A stretch of 64,000 bases of DNA from Mycoplasma sp. OR1901 (GCF_013348745.1 NZ_CP054666.1:558001-622000); one strand, 5' to 3'. Positions 45,904 through 57,265 are shown, numbered from the stretch's first letter. The notes: generated by a model from the sequence alone, not told the origin. Translations and numbers: made by a program.

Positions 45904-46663
45904 TGTATGATTCTCCTCTTGTTATGTAAATAGTATCGAATTGTTCGTCTTGATGAATTACTAGGAATTGTTGTCTTGCTAATTCTAGTAATGCAATTAA
46001 AGTAACAACAAAGTGGTTAATTGAAGGTTGTGTAAATATTTGTTCAAAATCCACTTTTTCGTTAACTTTCATTAACCCTTTAATAAAAGGGAATTGATCT
46101 GAAGGAGTTAAATTAAATTTTTCCAATTTAGTTTCACGTAATCTTTGTGCATAAACTCTTTCAAACATTCTACGCATTACATTGATAAGTTTAAGCGGAC
46201 TTGAATGACCGTCTAATTTAGAGTTATCATTATCTAATAAATATTCTTCAATATCACTTGGTTTTTTAATAAAAATATCTTGACGTAAACCTTGGAATGT
46301 TTTTAATGCTTCACGAACATTTTTAAAGTGCTCGTATTCGATCAATTCTTGTATAAGTTTTTGTTTTTCTTCTTCAAGTTCTAAATCTGGTTCATCTTCT
46401 GGATCTCTTAAAATCATTCTTGATTTTAAGTTAATTAAGTTAGCTGCCATAGCTAAATAATCACCAGCGACATCTAATTCGTCTTCAGTTATTTTGTTAA
46501 TTATTTCAATATATTGAGTAGCTAATTCAACTAAATTAACATCCATGATGTCAATTTTTTTAGCTTTAATTAATTCTAATAATAAATCAAGAGGTCCATC
46601 AAAGTTCTTTAAATTAAATTCGTACTTTGTATCGTAATTAATATTTTTCTTAACTATCTTCAT
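45893..46663 (-). CDS. scpA: Segregation and condensation protein A (kleisin)
   Basis: A 256-residue kleisin that bridges SMC heads. The signature NFDGPLDLLLELI is near the N-terminus, with an acidic linker (DPEDEPDLELEEEKQKLI) in the middle and a winged-helix C-terminus (VTLIALLELARQQ). The ATG at 46663 lies inside the last bases of plsC; an upstream TTG is less likely. Confidence 0.94.
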   Translation of the reverse strand: MKIVKKNINYDTKYEFNLKNFDGPLDLLLELIKAKKIDIMDVNLVELATQYIEIINKITEDELDVAGDYLAMAANLINLKSRMILRDPEDEPDLELEEEKQKLIQELIEYEHFKNVREALKTFQGLRQDIFIKKPSDIEEYLLDNDNSKLDGHSSPLKLINVMRRMFERVYAQRLRETKLEKFNLTPSDQFPFIKGLMKVNEKVDFEQIFTQPSINHFVVTLIALLELARQQFLVIHQDEQFDTIYITRGESYNEK

Positions 46664-47417
46664 ACTTTTCAATTTCCTTATCTACTATCATCTGAACTCT
46701 TTTAGCAACAGACGATGGAGATTGTGTAATTAAGTCTCTAGCTTTGATTTCTCTTAAAAAGTTAACTGTAATAGTTCTTCTACCTTTTCTGTTAACATCA
46801 AATGAATTTAGTGCACCCGAAATTGTTACAGGGATAATGTTCATGTATGATTCTGCAGCTACTTTAAAGACACCTGCTTTGTATTCTCCAACTTCTTCTT
46901 TGTAAACTCTTTCACCTTCAGGGAAAACAATTCCGAACCTTTTATTTTCTTTTACATATGTAGTAAATTCTTTGAATGTTTTTAAACTATTTTTAATTGA
47001 GTTTTGATCAATTAAAAATGTATCCATTAATTCCATTGCACGATTAATGTATCTTGAACTTTTAAGTTCTTGTTTAGCAATAAAAACAGGTATTCTTTGG
47101 CTTATGTTATATTCATTAGATTCTTCTTCTAAAGCTACCATTAAAGCTACAACATCAAGATATGATTTATGGTTTGGTACTAAAATACTTCCACCTGTTG
47201 CTGGTAAATTACTTAACCCTTTAACTACTAAGTCTATATTGTAAATTTTAAGAACTTTTTTAGCAACTTTTGTTAAGTATGCATATCTTTGTTCTTCGCT
47301 CACCATTTCAGGTGTTTTTTTATATTTTTTTAACATTCTTTTAATTTTTATCATTTTAAGAAAAAATGGTATTGCAGAAAACAATATTTTTATTTTTATA
47401 TTTATTGATTTTTTCAT
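46650..47417 (-). CDS. plsC: 1-acyl-sn-glycerol-3-phosphate acyltransferase
   Basis: A 255-residue membrane acyltransferase that makes phosphatidic acid. The catalytic HX4D motif is NHKSYLD, and the substrate-binding FPEGER lies about 100 residues later. Hydrophobic residues near the N-terminus (IKILFSAIPFFL) anchor it in the membrane. A strong AAGGAG lies before the ATG. It starts one base after the acpS stop, pairing two lipid-related genes ahead of scpAB. Confidence 0.92.
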   Translation of the reverse strand: MKKSINIKIKILFSAIPFFLKMIKIKRMLKKYKKTPEMVSEEQRYAYLTKVAKKVLKIYNIDLVVKGLSNLPATGGSILVPNHKSYLDVVALMVALEEESNEYNISQRIPVFIAKQELKSSRYINRAMELMDTFLIDQNSIKNSLKTFKEFTTYVKENKRFGIVFPEGERVYKEEVGEYKAGVFKVAAESYMNIIPVTISGALNSFDVNRKGRRTITVNFLREIKARDLITQSPSSVAKRVQMIVDKEIEKYEDS

Positions 47418-47418
47418 T

Positions 47419-47736
47419 TTAGATCTCCTTATCAACAATCACAAAAGCGACTAAAAAACCTTCTTCATGTGAAATGCTAATTGCAAAATTTTTAAATTTT
47501 CATACTTTATTTTCTTTTTTTAAATCTATTTGAGAAAAATTAAAATAGCTATTATCAGCTTTGAAAATTGCTTCTTTAATAGCTCACGATCTAGCTAAAA
47601 ATAAAGTTTTTTTATCATCGGGTAGGTTTATATAACAATTGAATTCTTCATTGCCTAAAATTCTTTTTGCAAATTTTATTGATTTATTCTCAAATCTTGA
47701 AATTTTTACCAAATCAATACCTACGTTATATTTCAT
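47419..47736 (-). CDS. acpS: Holo-[acyl-carrier-protein] synthase
   Basis: A 105-residue phosphopantetheinyl transferase that activates acyl carrier protein. The Mg-binding motif VGIDLVKISRF (residues 5-15) and RSWAIKEAIFKA (residues about 49-60, the WxxKEAxxKA motif) are both present. There is no Shine-Dalgarno sequence; TATAAT (47749-47744) ends seven bases before the ATG, so the message is predicted to be leaderless. First gene of acpS-plsC-scpA-scpB. Confidence 0.93.
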
Positions 47737-47743
47737 ATTTAAT

Positions 47744-47749
47744 ATTATA
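47744..47749 (-). promoter_or_regulatory. -10 box of acpS, leaderless start
   Basis: TATAAT is followed by seven bases and the ATG, with no ribosome-binding site. This is the same geometry as trmB. Confidence 0.55.
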
Positions 47750-47812
47750 TATTAATTTATTTATATAAATAAATTGTAATGAATTTTTTAATAATTAAAT
47801 ATACTCTTTAAC

Positions 47813-47843
47813 ACAAAAAAATCTCTAGAAAATATCTAGAGAT
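47813..47843 (-). terminator. Terminator after ptsH
   Basis: ATCTCTAGA and TCTAGAGAT form a 9-bp stem, with T7 following on the minus strand, 8 bases after the ptsH stop. Confidence 0.85.
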
Positions 47844-47851
47844 AAATAGAA

Positions 47852-48115
47852 TTATATTAATTCAAGTGATACAAATGTATCGTGAAGTGCTTTGATAGCT
47901 TCTTCTTCGTCTTCTCCTAAAACTTTAACAGTAACTTCTGCACCGTGTTTGATTCCTAAAGCCATAATGTTCATAATTGACTTTAAGTTTGCTTCACGAC
48001 CATTACTTATTATAAATGAATCAGATTTAAATTTAGCAGCAGCTTGTGATACTAAAGTTGTTGGACGAGCATGTAATCCGATTGGGTCTACTATTTTAAC
48101 TGTAAATTCCTTCAT
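47852..48115 (-). CDS. ptsH: Phosphocarrier protein HPr
   Basis: An 87-residue phosphotransferase protein that relays phosphate from Enzyme I to sugar-specific Enzyme II. The phosphorylated His15 is in GLHARPTT. The regulatory Ser46 is in NLKSIMNIM, with the normal HPr kinase site context. The length is standard. GAAAGG precedes the ATG. It is a single-gene transcript with an extended -10 promoter. Confidence 0.96.
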   Translation of the reverse strand: MKEFTVKIVDPIGLHARPTTLVSQAAAKFKSDSFIISNGREANLKSIMNIMALGIKHGAEVTVKVLGEDEEEAIKALHDTFVSLELI

Positions 48116-48157
48116 GTTAACCTTTCTTAATTAAAAAATTTATTGTTTTACTAAAAT

Positions 48158-48187
48158 ATTATAGCATAAAAGGCCTAAATTAGGCCT
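48158..48187 (-). promoter_or_regulatory. ptsH promoter with GC-rich palindrome over the -35 region
   Basis: An extended -10, TGCTATAAT, is read on the minus strand (TATAAT 48163-48158). The expected -35 position falls inside a perfect palindrome, AGGCCTAAATTAGGCCT (48171-48187). The palindrome could be an operator, or the end hairpin of the DUF31-D gene, since four T follow it on the minus strand. Confidence 0.5.
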
Positions 48188-48208
48188 AATAATAATTGTT
48201 TAAATATT

Positions 48209-51200
48209 TTATTTATCGAATAAATTCTTAAATTTACTTGGATATAAATAAGCTAATTGTTTGTTTATAGAATTGAATGTACCTGGGTTATATTTAGTAT
48301 CATCATTACCAAAATATGAGTACTTTTGTGTTTCGGAAAAAATAAAGTTATTTATAGTTGCATAAGTACCTTGTTCAATAAATCCAATAAAATCACCATT
48401 ATGATCATAAATAGCAGATCCTGATGCACCACTAAATAAGTCAACGTTATCAATTTCACTATAAACAGCGGCATTATATGATTTTGATGTGTTTTCCGGA
48501 GCGGTAAAATCAACTTTAATTGAGTTTACTCCAAAAATGTATTCTCTATATCTTGAGGCTTCAATTGTACCATCATGGTTATTTGTAGGCACTTTAGGTA
48601 ACGAAGCAACATATAAATTCATATTATTATATGTGTTAATATATCTAGATAATTTAGAAACTCTCAGCGGTTTTAACTTTTTAAAATCTAAAATATGTTG
48701 AATAGCTTTTTGTTGTCTAACATCTAAATGTTTTCCATCAAATTCATCTGTAGCTAAATTTTTATTTTCAAACTTTTTGAAAATTGCTCTAAAATCTACA
48801 ATAGCCATTAATAAGTCAGCACGATTCATTTGTTGATCACGATATTTAGTATCATCATATTTGCTAACTTGTTCATTTTCTGGATTTCTAACTTGTTTTG
48901 TACCTAAGTTATCATTAAATGAATCAAAATTATTCTTAACATTATTTGAAAAATCGACGATTAATTCATATGTTATAGCATCTTCGGAGTCACTAAAGTC
49001 AAATTCAAATATATTTCCTAAAGGATCTTTAGTTTGATCATTTGAAGGTCTATAGAAAATTGGTTGTTGCTTATCTTCTATATTTTTGGAAATCATTGTC
49101 GGTGCGATTATTTCACCTTTTTTAATAGTTAATACTCTATTACCAGAAGAGTTTATCGATTCTTTAGCTAAACCTGATGTATCTTTTCTGTTAGTGTCTC
49201 AAACATGATAATTAGCAAAGGTTCAGAAACGATAATCATTTGGATCATCATTAACTTTAGCGAAAATATTTCATGAACCATCAGATTTTTTAGATAATGA
49301 ATAAACTCTTTTTCTACCTTGTTCAATACCTTTAGATTTATCTTCTTCAAAAAGTCTTTTTACCACATCCTCTTTTAAAGGTTGATCAACTAAATGCCCT
49401 TCTATAGTGATGGTTTTAACAGTGCCATTTTCAGAAGGTTGGTCTCTTTTATATGTTTTAGTTTTTAATTCATAAGTATCATTATAAGCTGTTGCACTTG
49501 TTTCTAATGATAATTCATCTAATTTATCTTTTTGTTTATAACTTAGCAATTTTTTACTTGAACTTTTTTGTTGAATTCAATTAACAAATAAGTCAGCAGT
49601 AGTTATATAAATCGATCTACCTTGGTATGAATTATGTTCTCAAGTTGTATTATTAAATACAGCTTTATTTTTAGATCTTAATTTAATAATTAGTTTATCG
49701 CCTTGTAATTCAATATCAAATTGAACCAAATTTTTAATTTTAGAAGCAATATCTGCTTGATATTTATTATTTTCTGAAGTTGTATTATAGATAAATTCAG
49801 CGTTAGGAATCATTTTGCTTTCTTTAATATTTTTATACGAAACTGGAATTGTAATTCTTGAAGAAACATCATTAAATTCAGTTCAATGCAACGCTTTTTG
49901 TGGATTAGGGTTTAATTCAAAAGTAATTCAAAAAATTACGTCTTCATCAGAAATTGAATTTAATCCTTCAATACCACTTATATCTTTAGATATTGTAGCG
50001 AAGGTTTTATCTTCATTTATTTGGAAAGGTTGCTCCGCTAAATAATCTCTTGTTTTAAATCAATGTAGATCATATTCACTACCATTTTTTAAAATTTTAT
50101 AATCAACAAACTCTTTTTCATTTCTTGCGCCATTATATTCTTGTCTATTTTTAAATAAATTTTTAACATTAAAAACTTCATAATTGTAATTTATTAAAGT
50201 TGATAAATTATTTATTGAAAATGGAATTTTATCCTTACTTATAGAGTGGTTAGAAAATAATTCCTTTTTAGTTAGATCTAATTTAGTCGAAACTAAATTA
50301 CTATTTGCTGAAACAACATTATTGTTTGTAGAATTGTATAATTGATCACTTAATTGTATGTTAGAACTTCAATTAACATTATAACTAAAGTATTTATCAC
50401 TACTATATTTAATTTCGTCCGATAACGAAACAAGCATATCAGGATCTAAAATTTGAACGCTTTCTAATTTATATGTTATTTTTTCTTGCAATCCACTTAA
50501 GTTGAATTTTTGAAGTTGATCAAAAGTTACAAATACTTTCTTAATGTCTTGAACCCTGTTTTTATCATCTATTTGCTCGTGTTTATTTGTAACTACTGTT
50601 ATTGTACGTCTATTAAAAATATCACTAGATTCTTCTTGTCTTGTTTTTTCTTCATATACTTTTTGTTTGGCTTTGAATGTTATTTCAAATAATTTATTTT
50701 TTAGTATTTCAAGTTGTTCGGAATTTCAATTTAGAATTAATCTACCGAATAATTCTTTTTCTTCTTTAACGACTTCAAAAGAATTTATACTTAGATTTTG
50801 TAATTTTGAATTATTTAAGAAAATATTTTTACCATTTAAACCGACTACATATGTATTTTCCTCATTTTTAACATAAGTAACAACAAATTTAACATCATTA
50901 TTTAAATCTGATGTATTTAATAAAATTTTATTACCACTTTGAGTTACTGTTATTCATTTAGATCAAGGTTTAACTCTATTTCAACTCTTTACAAAAATTT
51001 GATTAATATTCGAAACAGAATGAGGAACGGTAAAAGTTATATTTTCGTTATTAACTTCTGAAGTTTCGAAGGTTATTTCTTGCATATTTGTCGCTTTTGG
51101 TTCTTCTTCTATAGTTTTTGACTCAGAAACATTATTGTTAACTACTGAAATGTATGAATTATAAAATTGATTATTATTATCAAATGATGAACTTAAATTT

Positions 51201-52207
51201 AGATCATTTTCACTATAATCATTTGCAGTTTGTAAACTATTATAAAATACATTATTAGAAATTTCTTTGTTTGATTTATGTTCAAAGTCTGTTGTAGTAG
51301 GTTTTATACCTGTGGTAAATGAAATCTCTTCATCGAATTTCAAAATTGTATTTTGAGAATTTTTTATTAATGTAAATTCTCTAATATCGTATTTTTTACC
51401 TTCTAATAGGTTATTAAAAGCAAATAACACTTTTATCAAATCACCTTCTATAGTAACATTTCCCGTAACAACTTGATCATCAGATAATTTAGCTTTTATT
51501 TGTGAATCACTAGTATAAAAATTATTAAAATTACTTATTTGAATTTTAACATTAGCACTATCGTAAGTTACATTTATATCATTTTTAGATATTGTATATT
51601 CTTGTTGATTGTTGCCTGAATTATCTTGACCATCTGTTTGTCCATCTTTATTTCCTGGGTTTTGAGGTTCAACAGGTTCGGAAGGTACTTTGCTTCCTCC
51701 TTCATCAGGGTTAGGTTGTTCTGGTTTTGAAGGGACTTCGGGTTCAGTTACAGTTCCACCACTTGATTCACCATCTTTATCACCTGGTTTTTGAGGTTCA
51801 ACAGGATTGGAAGGTACTTCACTTCCACCTTCATCAGGGTTTGGTTGTTCTGGTTTTGAAGGTACTTCAGGTTCAGTTATAGTTCCCTCTGTTTCTCCAT
51901 CTTTATCATTTTTATTTTCAGGTTCTTTTACTACGCCATCATCAGGATTAGATATATCAGGATTTGAAGGATTTTTTGTATCACCTTCACCAGGATTTGG
52001 TTTATCAGGAATTATTTTATCTCCTGTTGAACTATCTGGTGTTTGCGGATTTTCACTGCCAGTCTCTGTATCAGGGTTACTTGGTTTGGAATTAACGCTT
52101 TCATCTTTATTTTTACTTTCATATCTAGAATTAGTTCCGCAAGCGACTACCCCAGTTGTTAAAGTTAAAAGCATAGGAAATGCAATAAAAATTCTTTTTT
52201 TCTTCAT
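48209..52207 (-). CDS. DUF31 peptidase lipoprotein with Pro-rich stalk (DUF31-D)
   Basis: A 1332-residue lipoprotein with lipobox VVAC (Cys23). Residues about 40-200 are a Pro/Glu/Gly/Asp-rich stalk with two 43-residue repeats, resembling wall-spanning or surface-projecting stalks of other bacteria. A long region of beta-like domains follows (about 205-990). The DUF31 peptidase at the C-terminus has apparent His1001 (FANYHVWD), Asp1138 (IVDFRAI) and Ser1262 (SGASGSAIY). I checked the frame between 49550 and 50980 and found no TAA or TAG. GTGAGG precedes the ATG. The gene stands alone, with an unknown gene upstream on the same strand. Confidence 0.87.
51638..51898 (-). repeat. Two 129-bp repeats coding the Pro-rich stalk
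   Basis: Two near-identical 43-codon units (G-T-I/V-T-EPEVPSKPEQPNPDEGG...) lie inside the DUF31-D gene. An in-frame change of copy number would alter stalk length. Confidence 0.75.
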
Positions 52208-52383
52208 AAAAACCTCACTTTTTTGTCTATTTAAATAATTTTACTACTTTTTAAGAGTTTGTTAATTATTTGAATAAATGTAGTATTTTATACTAAAAAT
52301 ATGAAATAAATTCACTTTTGTGATTTAAAACAACTTTTAAATTTTTTAATTTATATTATGATAATCTCAAAAAGTTTAAAAAT

Positions 52384-52416
52384 TAAAAAAATATTAGCAT
52401 TTATTTGATGCTAATA
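52384..52416 (-). terminator. Terminator after the 249-residue unknown gene
   Basis: TATTAGCAT and ATGCTAATA form a 9-bp stem, followed by T7 on the minus strand. Confidence 0.8.
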
Positions 52417-52433
52417 ATGTCTAAATTCTATTT

Positions 52434-53183
52434 TTATTCTGCGTATAATTTTTGTTCTTTAAACAAAGTTTTATAATCAAGATAACCATTACTGTCTAAA
52501 TATTTATCTAAACAACCAAACTCATTAATTTCTTTAAGTTTTTTATATAATCCATTTAAATCACTTTTAGCCATATTTAAATTTAATTTATAATGTTCTA
52601 GAAATCATCGATAAGCATATGTTATTTTTTTATCAGGGATAATAGGTTCATTTCTATAACTAATTGTGTTATCTTCATAGTGAATTTCTAAAGGTCCATA
52701 TTTTTCAATGCTTTTTTCAATGTCTAATAATTCTTCTTTTGTTAAAGGTACATTATGCTCGTTAATGTCTACAATTTCGTCATCAGACAAAAAATTTTCA
52801 TACATTGTTAGTGGAATTCTTAATGCCAAATCCTGTATTTCAGATTTTAATGTACTATACATATTAATAATTTCTAAAGTGCTAGTATCTTTTGAAGTTC
52901 AACGTTCCGATATTCTAAATAGAATTCATTCTAATAAATCATTTTTAAATTTATCAACTACTTTAATGTTATTACTATCAAGAAATTTGAAAATTTTCAT
53001 AACATAATATTCCACATCCCTTAAAAGATTGCTAATAAAATCCGGATTGCTATACTTATAAAGTGAGTAATATTCGTAAAATTTATCTATTTTATTTGAA
53101 TTATGACTTAAAGAACTTTTTTTAGGTAATATAAAGTTTACTCAAGAAGTTTCAATCATTTCTTTTCTTTCTTTATTATTCAT
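52434..53183 (-). CDS. Hypothetical protein (249 residues)
   Basis: A soluble-looking, helical protein without signal or membrane segment. It has hydrophobic/aromatic clusters (KIDKFYEYYSLYKYSN, LLRDVEYYVMKIFKFL) and an acidic middle (FLSDDEIVDINEHN). The frame was checked and is open from the ATG at 53183 to the TAA. Clear family motifs are absent. It sits between two DUF31 genes, on the same strand as DUF31-D and divergent from DUF31-E. A cytosolic role unrelated to the proteases is possible. Confidence 0.6.
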
Positions 53184-53360
53184 ATTAATATTATATTATT
53201 TTTTTAAATTACTTAATACCTATAACTTATATGTATAAAAATAAATAGATTGTTTTGTATAAAAACATTAACACTTGATTAAAAATTTATTTTAAAAATA
53301 AAATAATATAATTAAGTTATGAAAAGTAATCATAAAATAATAATTTAATTAAAATTAAAA

Positions 53361-53366
53361 TATAAT
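53361..53366 (+). promoter_or_regulatory. -10 box of DUF31-E
   Basis: TATAAT lies 40 bases before the ATG at 53406; AAAGGAG lies seven bases before the ATG. The remainder of the divergent gap (53184-53360) shows nothing distinctive. Confidence 0.45.
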
Positions 53367-53405
53367 ATCAAATATTTAAATTAATAACCAAAAAAAGGAG
53401 TTTAT

Positions 53406-55829
53406 ATGAAATTAAATAAAAAGATTTTTAGTTCTATTATTTTATTAGGAACATCATCTGTTTCTATTATTTCATGTGCACAACAAACACCTAAAAGCAC
53501 TAGTAAACATGTAGAAAAAGATCATGAAGCAACAAGTGACAACATTAATAATAAAATAAATAATGATTCAGAAACAAATACAAAACAAGATGATCAACAA
53601 AAAGAAAATCAAGTTCAAAATCCAAAACATACAGAGGAAGGAAACCCAACTGAAAACACAGGAAAAACACAAGAAACAGAAACTAATTCTAACGGAAGTA
53701 CTGAACATACAGGAGAATCAAAAGAACCTAGCTCGGAAAATAGTACAACATCACCAGATAACCAAACTAAAAATAAAGATTTTAACTTTAATGAATATTT
53801 TAAATTAAGTGAAAATGATAAATTTGACTATCAAATGAAATATTTAAATAACTTAGAAAACTCATTTAATATTAGACAAACTAATATAACTCAAGAATCT
53901 AAAAATAAATTTAATGAAATAGCACATAAACTTAATTTTCTCGATTATGATACATTAAACAAACTTGGCGCTAATTTACCTAGTTATGATCAAAATGGAA
54001 ATTATAATGGAATGTTAATTCAACAAAATGATCCAGGAGCTGTGCAAGGTATAGCAGATTCATATAATAAAGACCCATATAAAAGTATTGGTTTAGCAAG
54101 AACACTTACTAATGAAACATATTTAAATATTGCTAAACAAACATTTCAAATTACTTTTAATATATATCCTATAACTAACGACTCTAAAGAAAAAGAAGAA
54201 TTAATTAAAATTATGAATTTTGATGATGATTTAAGTCTAATGATTAATTTTGTAGAAGATCAAGTTACTAAAAATCAATTAAAGGATGAATTAGAAAGAA
54301 ATAAAGTTACTTGAACTAAAACTGATAAAAGTAACTTTCTATTTAAGAAAATTTGAGGTATATTACTAAAACAAAATAATGATAATTTCTTAAATCCTAT
54401 TAAAACATTAAATCAATATAAAAAATATTTTGATCAAAACTTTATTAAATTTAACGAAGAAATAAATAAGTTAAATATAAGTGAAGGAACTAAAAATAGA
54501 GTTAAAGATTATGTAGTAAATAACAATAATTTTTATGCTTTAAATTACAATATATTAAATTCTGATCAATATAATTCAGGTTCAGGAACTGCATTTATAA
54601 TAGATTATTTAGAACCAAGTGATAAAAATAAATATCCTACTAAATTTTACTTTATGACCAATTACCACGTGGTTAATGGTTTTGACTTAAAAAATATAAA
54701 AAATATATCACTTGCAAGATTAAATAACGAGTACAACCAATTGAACAAAACTTTAAAAGTAGTTGGTAATGATATAAATATTCCAAAGATATATTTTAAC
54801 CCTACTTCATACAATAAAGTAGTTGATGGAAGGGACTTTTTAAATACTTCTCCATCTCAATATAGTACAAATAAAGATGATAAAAATCAAGAATACCTAG
54901 ATTTTGCTATTTTCGAAATTGACTTTGAAAAACTTTTTAATGATCAAGAACAAATGTATGCTAACTCATTTTTAAATGCTAATAGTGCAGAAGAACTGGC
55001 ACAAAAAGTTACAAATAATTATGCACTATTACCAGAAGATAAAAAGATTGGTTTCTTAAGTTATGATTATCTAAATGAATATTCAAAAATGAATAAAGAC
55101 GAAACAAATAGTAATAAACTAGATAGTGATAAAGACCAATTATATGCATTATCATACCCTTCAACCAAAACTAGACATCTTAACGACTTTTATTTAGAAT
55201 TAAATGAAGAAGAAAAGTTAAAAAATAGTGATCAATTAGAAGATGCAAATAGTAAGTTTAGTTTATGAACTAATCAAACCTATGAGTATTACAATAAGCC
55301 AAATTTAATGAGTGAGATTTCAAAAGATATACTTGATCAAGGTGGTGAATTATCTAGCACAATTTCAATGAGAAGTTTTAAAGATAAAGCTGGTGTATTT
55401 GATAAATTTATACACGCTCCATCAAGCACGGGTAAATTATTCCACTCAAAAGATGATGGTTTAGACTATTACGAAGCTGGTTTAGGTTATGCGCTAAAAA
55501 ACTATTCACCTGCAGGTGGTTCATCAGGTTCTTCAATTAGAACTAAAGATAATAAATTAGTTTCAATAATAACAACCGGTTATGCAAGAAGCATGTTATC
55601 AGCTTCTTTAGCAATTAGATCAAATGGATATAATCTTGAACAATTATATGGTGACTATAATATGCCTCAATATGATATTATTTACGGAACTGGTAAAGAT
55701 CAAAAAACTTCATATCGTGAAGCAATTAAATCATATTTAGAAAAAAACAGTGTACAAAATAAAACTCATTTATTTAAAAATGGTTTTGAAACCGAAAATA
55801 TAGATCAAGCCTTTGTGTTTAAGAAATAA
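53406..55829 (+). CDS. DUF31 peptidase lipoprotein (DUF31-E)
   Basis: An 807-residue lipoprotein with lipobox IISC near residue 24. Residues about 25-125 are a low-complexity Asn/Thr/Glu/Ser stalk. Residues 130-390 are helical and the DUF31 peptidase follows, with apparent His421 (MTNYHVVNG), Asp499 (YLDFAIFEI) and Ser707 (GGSSGSSI). The size and arrangement match the MIP-type immunoglobulin protease group more closely than the giant proteins DUF31-A and B do. No MIB-like partner gene is adjacent in this window. It has its own promoter and terminator. Confidence 0.88.
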
Positions 55830-55831
55830 TA

Positions 55832-55866
55832 AAAATGATACTTCGTTCTAGGAAGTATCATTTTAA
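55832..55866 (+). terminator. Terminator after DUF31-E
   Basis: AAAATGATACTTC and GAAGTATCATTTT form a 13-bp stem three bases after the stop codon. Confidence 0.8.
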
Positions 55867-55885
55867 TACTATTTTTAAGCATATA

Positions 55886-55920
55886 AAAATTTGACACTAA
55901 AACATGTGTCAAATTTTATT
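55886..55920 (-). terminator. Terminator after oppF
   Basis: AAAATTTGACAC and GTGTCAAATTTT form a 12-bp stem just past the oppF stop, with T-rich flanks on the minus strand. Confidence 0.75.
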
Positions 55921-55927
55921 TAATAAA

Positions 55928-57265
55928 TTATTGATTGTTATTTAACTTTTTATTCTTGTATTCTGTTGCTTTTGCTTTAAATTGATCAATTTCTTTTTCA
56001 GAAGCTAACACAAAGTGTTGATCTCCAACTTGAATTCATTTAGGTTGGTTTTCTTCATCATAATTATGCATATTTGGATCATATGTTTCACCAACAAGTG
56101 AACCTTTTTCCGCTTCAATAGAAGGAACTGCATCTAATAAACTTTGTGTATATGGGTGATGAGGGTTATGAACTATTGATTTTGCAGGTCCAACTTCTAA
56201 AAGTGTACCTTTATTCATAACAGCGATACGATCAGAAATATATTCAACCATACGTAAATCGTGGGCAATAAATAAAATTGTTAAATCATATTTTTCTTTA
56301 AGTTCTTTGAAAATGTTAATAACTTGAGCTTGGATTGAAACATCAAGAGCTGAAATAGGTTCATCAGCAATTAAGATTTGTGGTTTTAGAACAATTGCTC
56401 TACAAATCCCGATACGTTGTTGTTGACCACCAGAGAATTCTAATGGGTATCTTCCTAAAACAGTTTCATCAAGTCCAACTGAACCTAAGATTTCTCTAAT
56501 TAATAAAGCCTTAGCTTCTTTTTCTGTTAGTTTTTTTAACTTTTCTCTTTCGACAATATATTTATCTAAAAATTTGTTTAAATAATTATTTTTTAATTCT
56601 CTTACTTTAGTATTAAAATCATTGTAAAAAGCATCATAAGCGGTGTTTTCATTAATAGCAAGTTCTTTATCTAATCATTTTTCATAATCACCAAAGAATT
56701 GTGAATGGTGAATATCACATAATTCAGAATAAATCTCTTTTTTTACTCTACTATCATAGTTATAAATGTAAATTTCTTTAGCATTTTTAGTATTAGTTAA
56801 ACCTTCACCAATGATAGATTCAACATCTTTAAATGGATTTAAACTGTTAGTTGGATCTTGGAAAATCATTTGAACTTTATTAACCATAAAGTTAATAATA
56901 TCTTTACCTTTTTTAGATCATTTAAATACCTTGTTTTTATTTTTAGGTATCACTCTATCTAAAATTTTAATTTGACCAAAACTATGTGGTGTTAAACCTA
57001 TAATAGCTTTACCAGCGGTTGTTTTACCAGAACCTGATTCACCAACTAGTCCTAAAACTTCACCTTTATAAATGTTTAAGTTAAAGTCTTTTAATGCATA
57101 AAATGTTTTTGCACCGTGACCATATGTAACATCCATATTTCTAATTTCAAGAATTTTTTCTTTATCTACAGAATTTAACATTTGTTCAGTACCTTCTCTA
57201 ACTTCACGGTACTGTTTTTTACCTAGTCAATTTGATTCGACATAATATTGTTTTTCTTTATTCAT
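55928..57265 (-). CDS. oppF: Oligopeptide ABC transporter ATP-binding protein OppF
   Basis: A 445-residue ATPase subunit that powers peptide uptake with OppD. Walker A is GESGSGKTT, the Q-loop is QMIFQDPTNSLNP, the signature is FSGGQQQR, Walker B is ILIADEPISALD and the H-loop is IAHDLR. Between Q-loop and signature an insert of roughly 100 extra residues (YNYDSRVKKEIYSEL...) makes the helical domain unusually large; other mycoplasma OppF proteins also have inserts here. The C-terminal zinc/OppD-F signature region HHPYTQSLLDAVP is present. The ATG overlaps the oppD stop by 8 bases. Confidence 0.93.

Noticed and set aside
53406-55829. Calling DUF31-E a proven immunoglobulin protease (MIP)
   Set aside because: The domain and size fit, but there is no MIB-like partner gene nearby and the substrate cannot be read from sequence.
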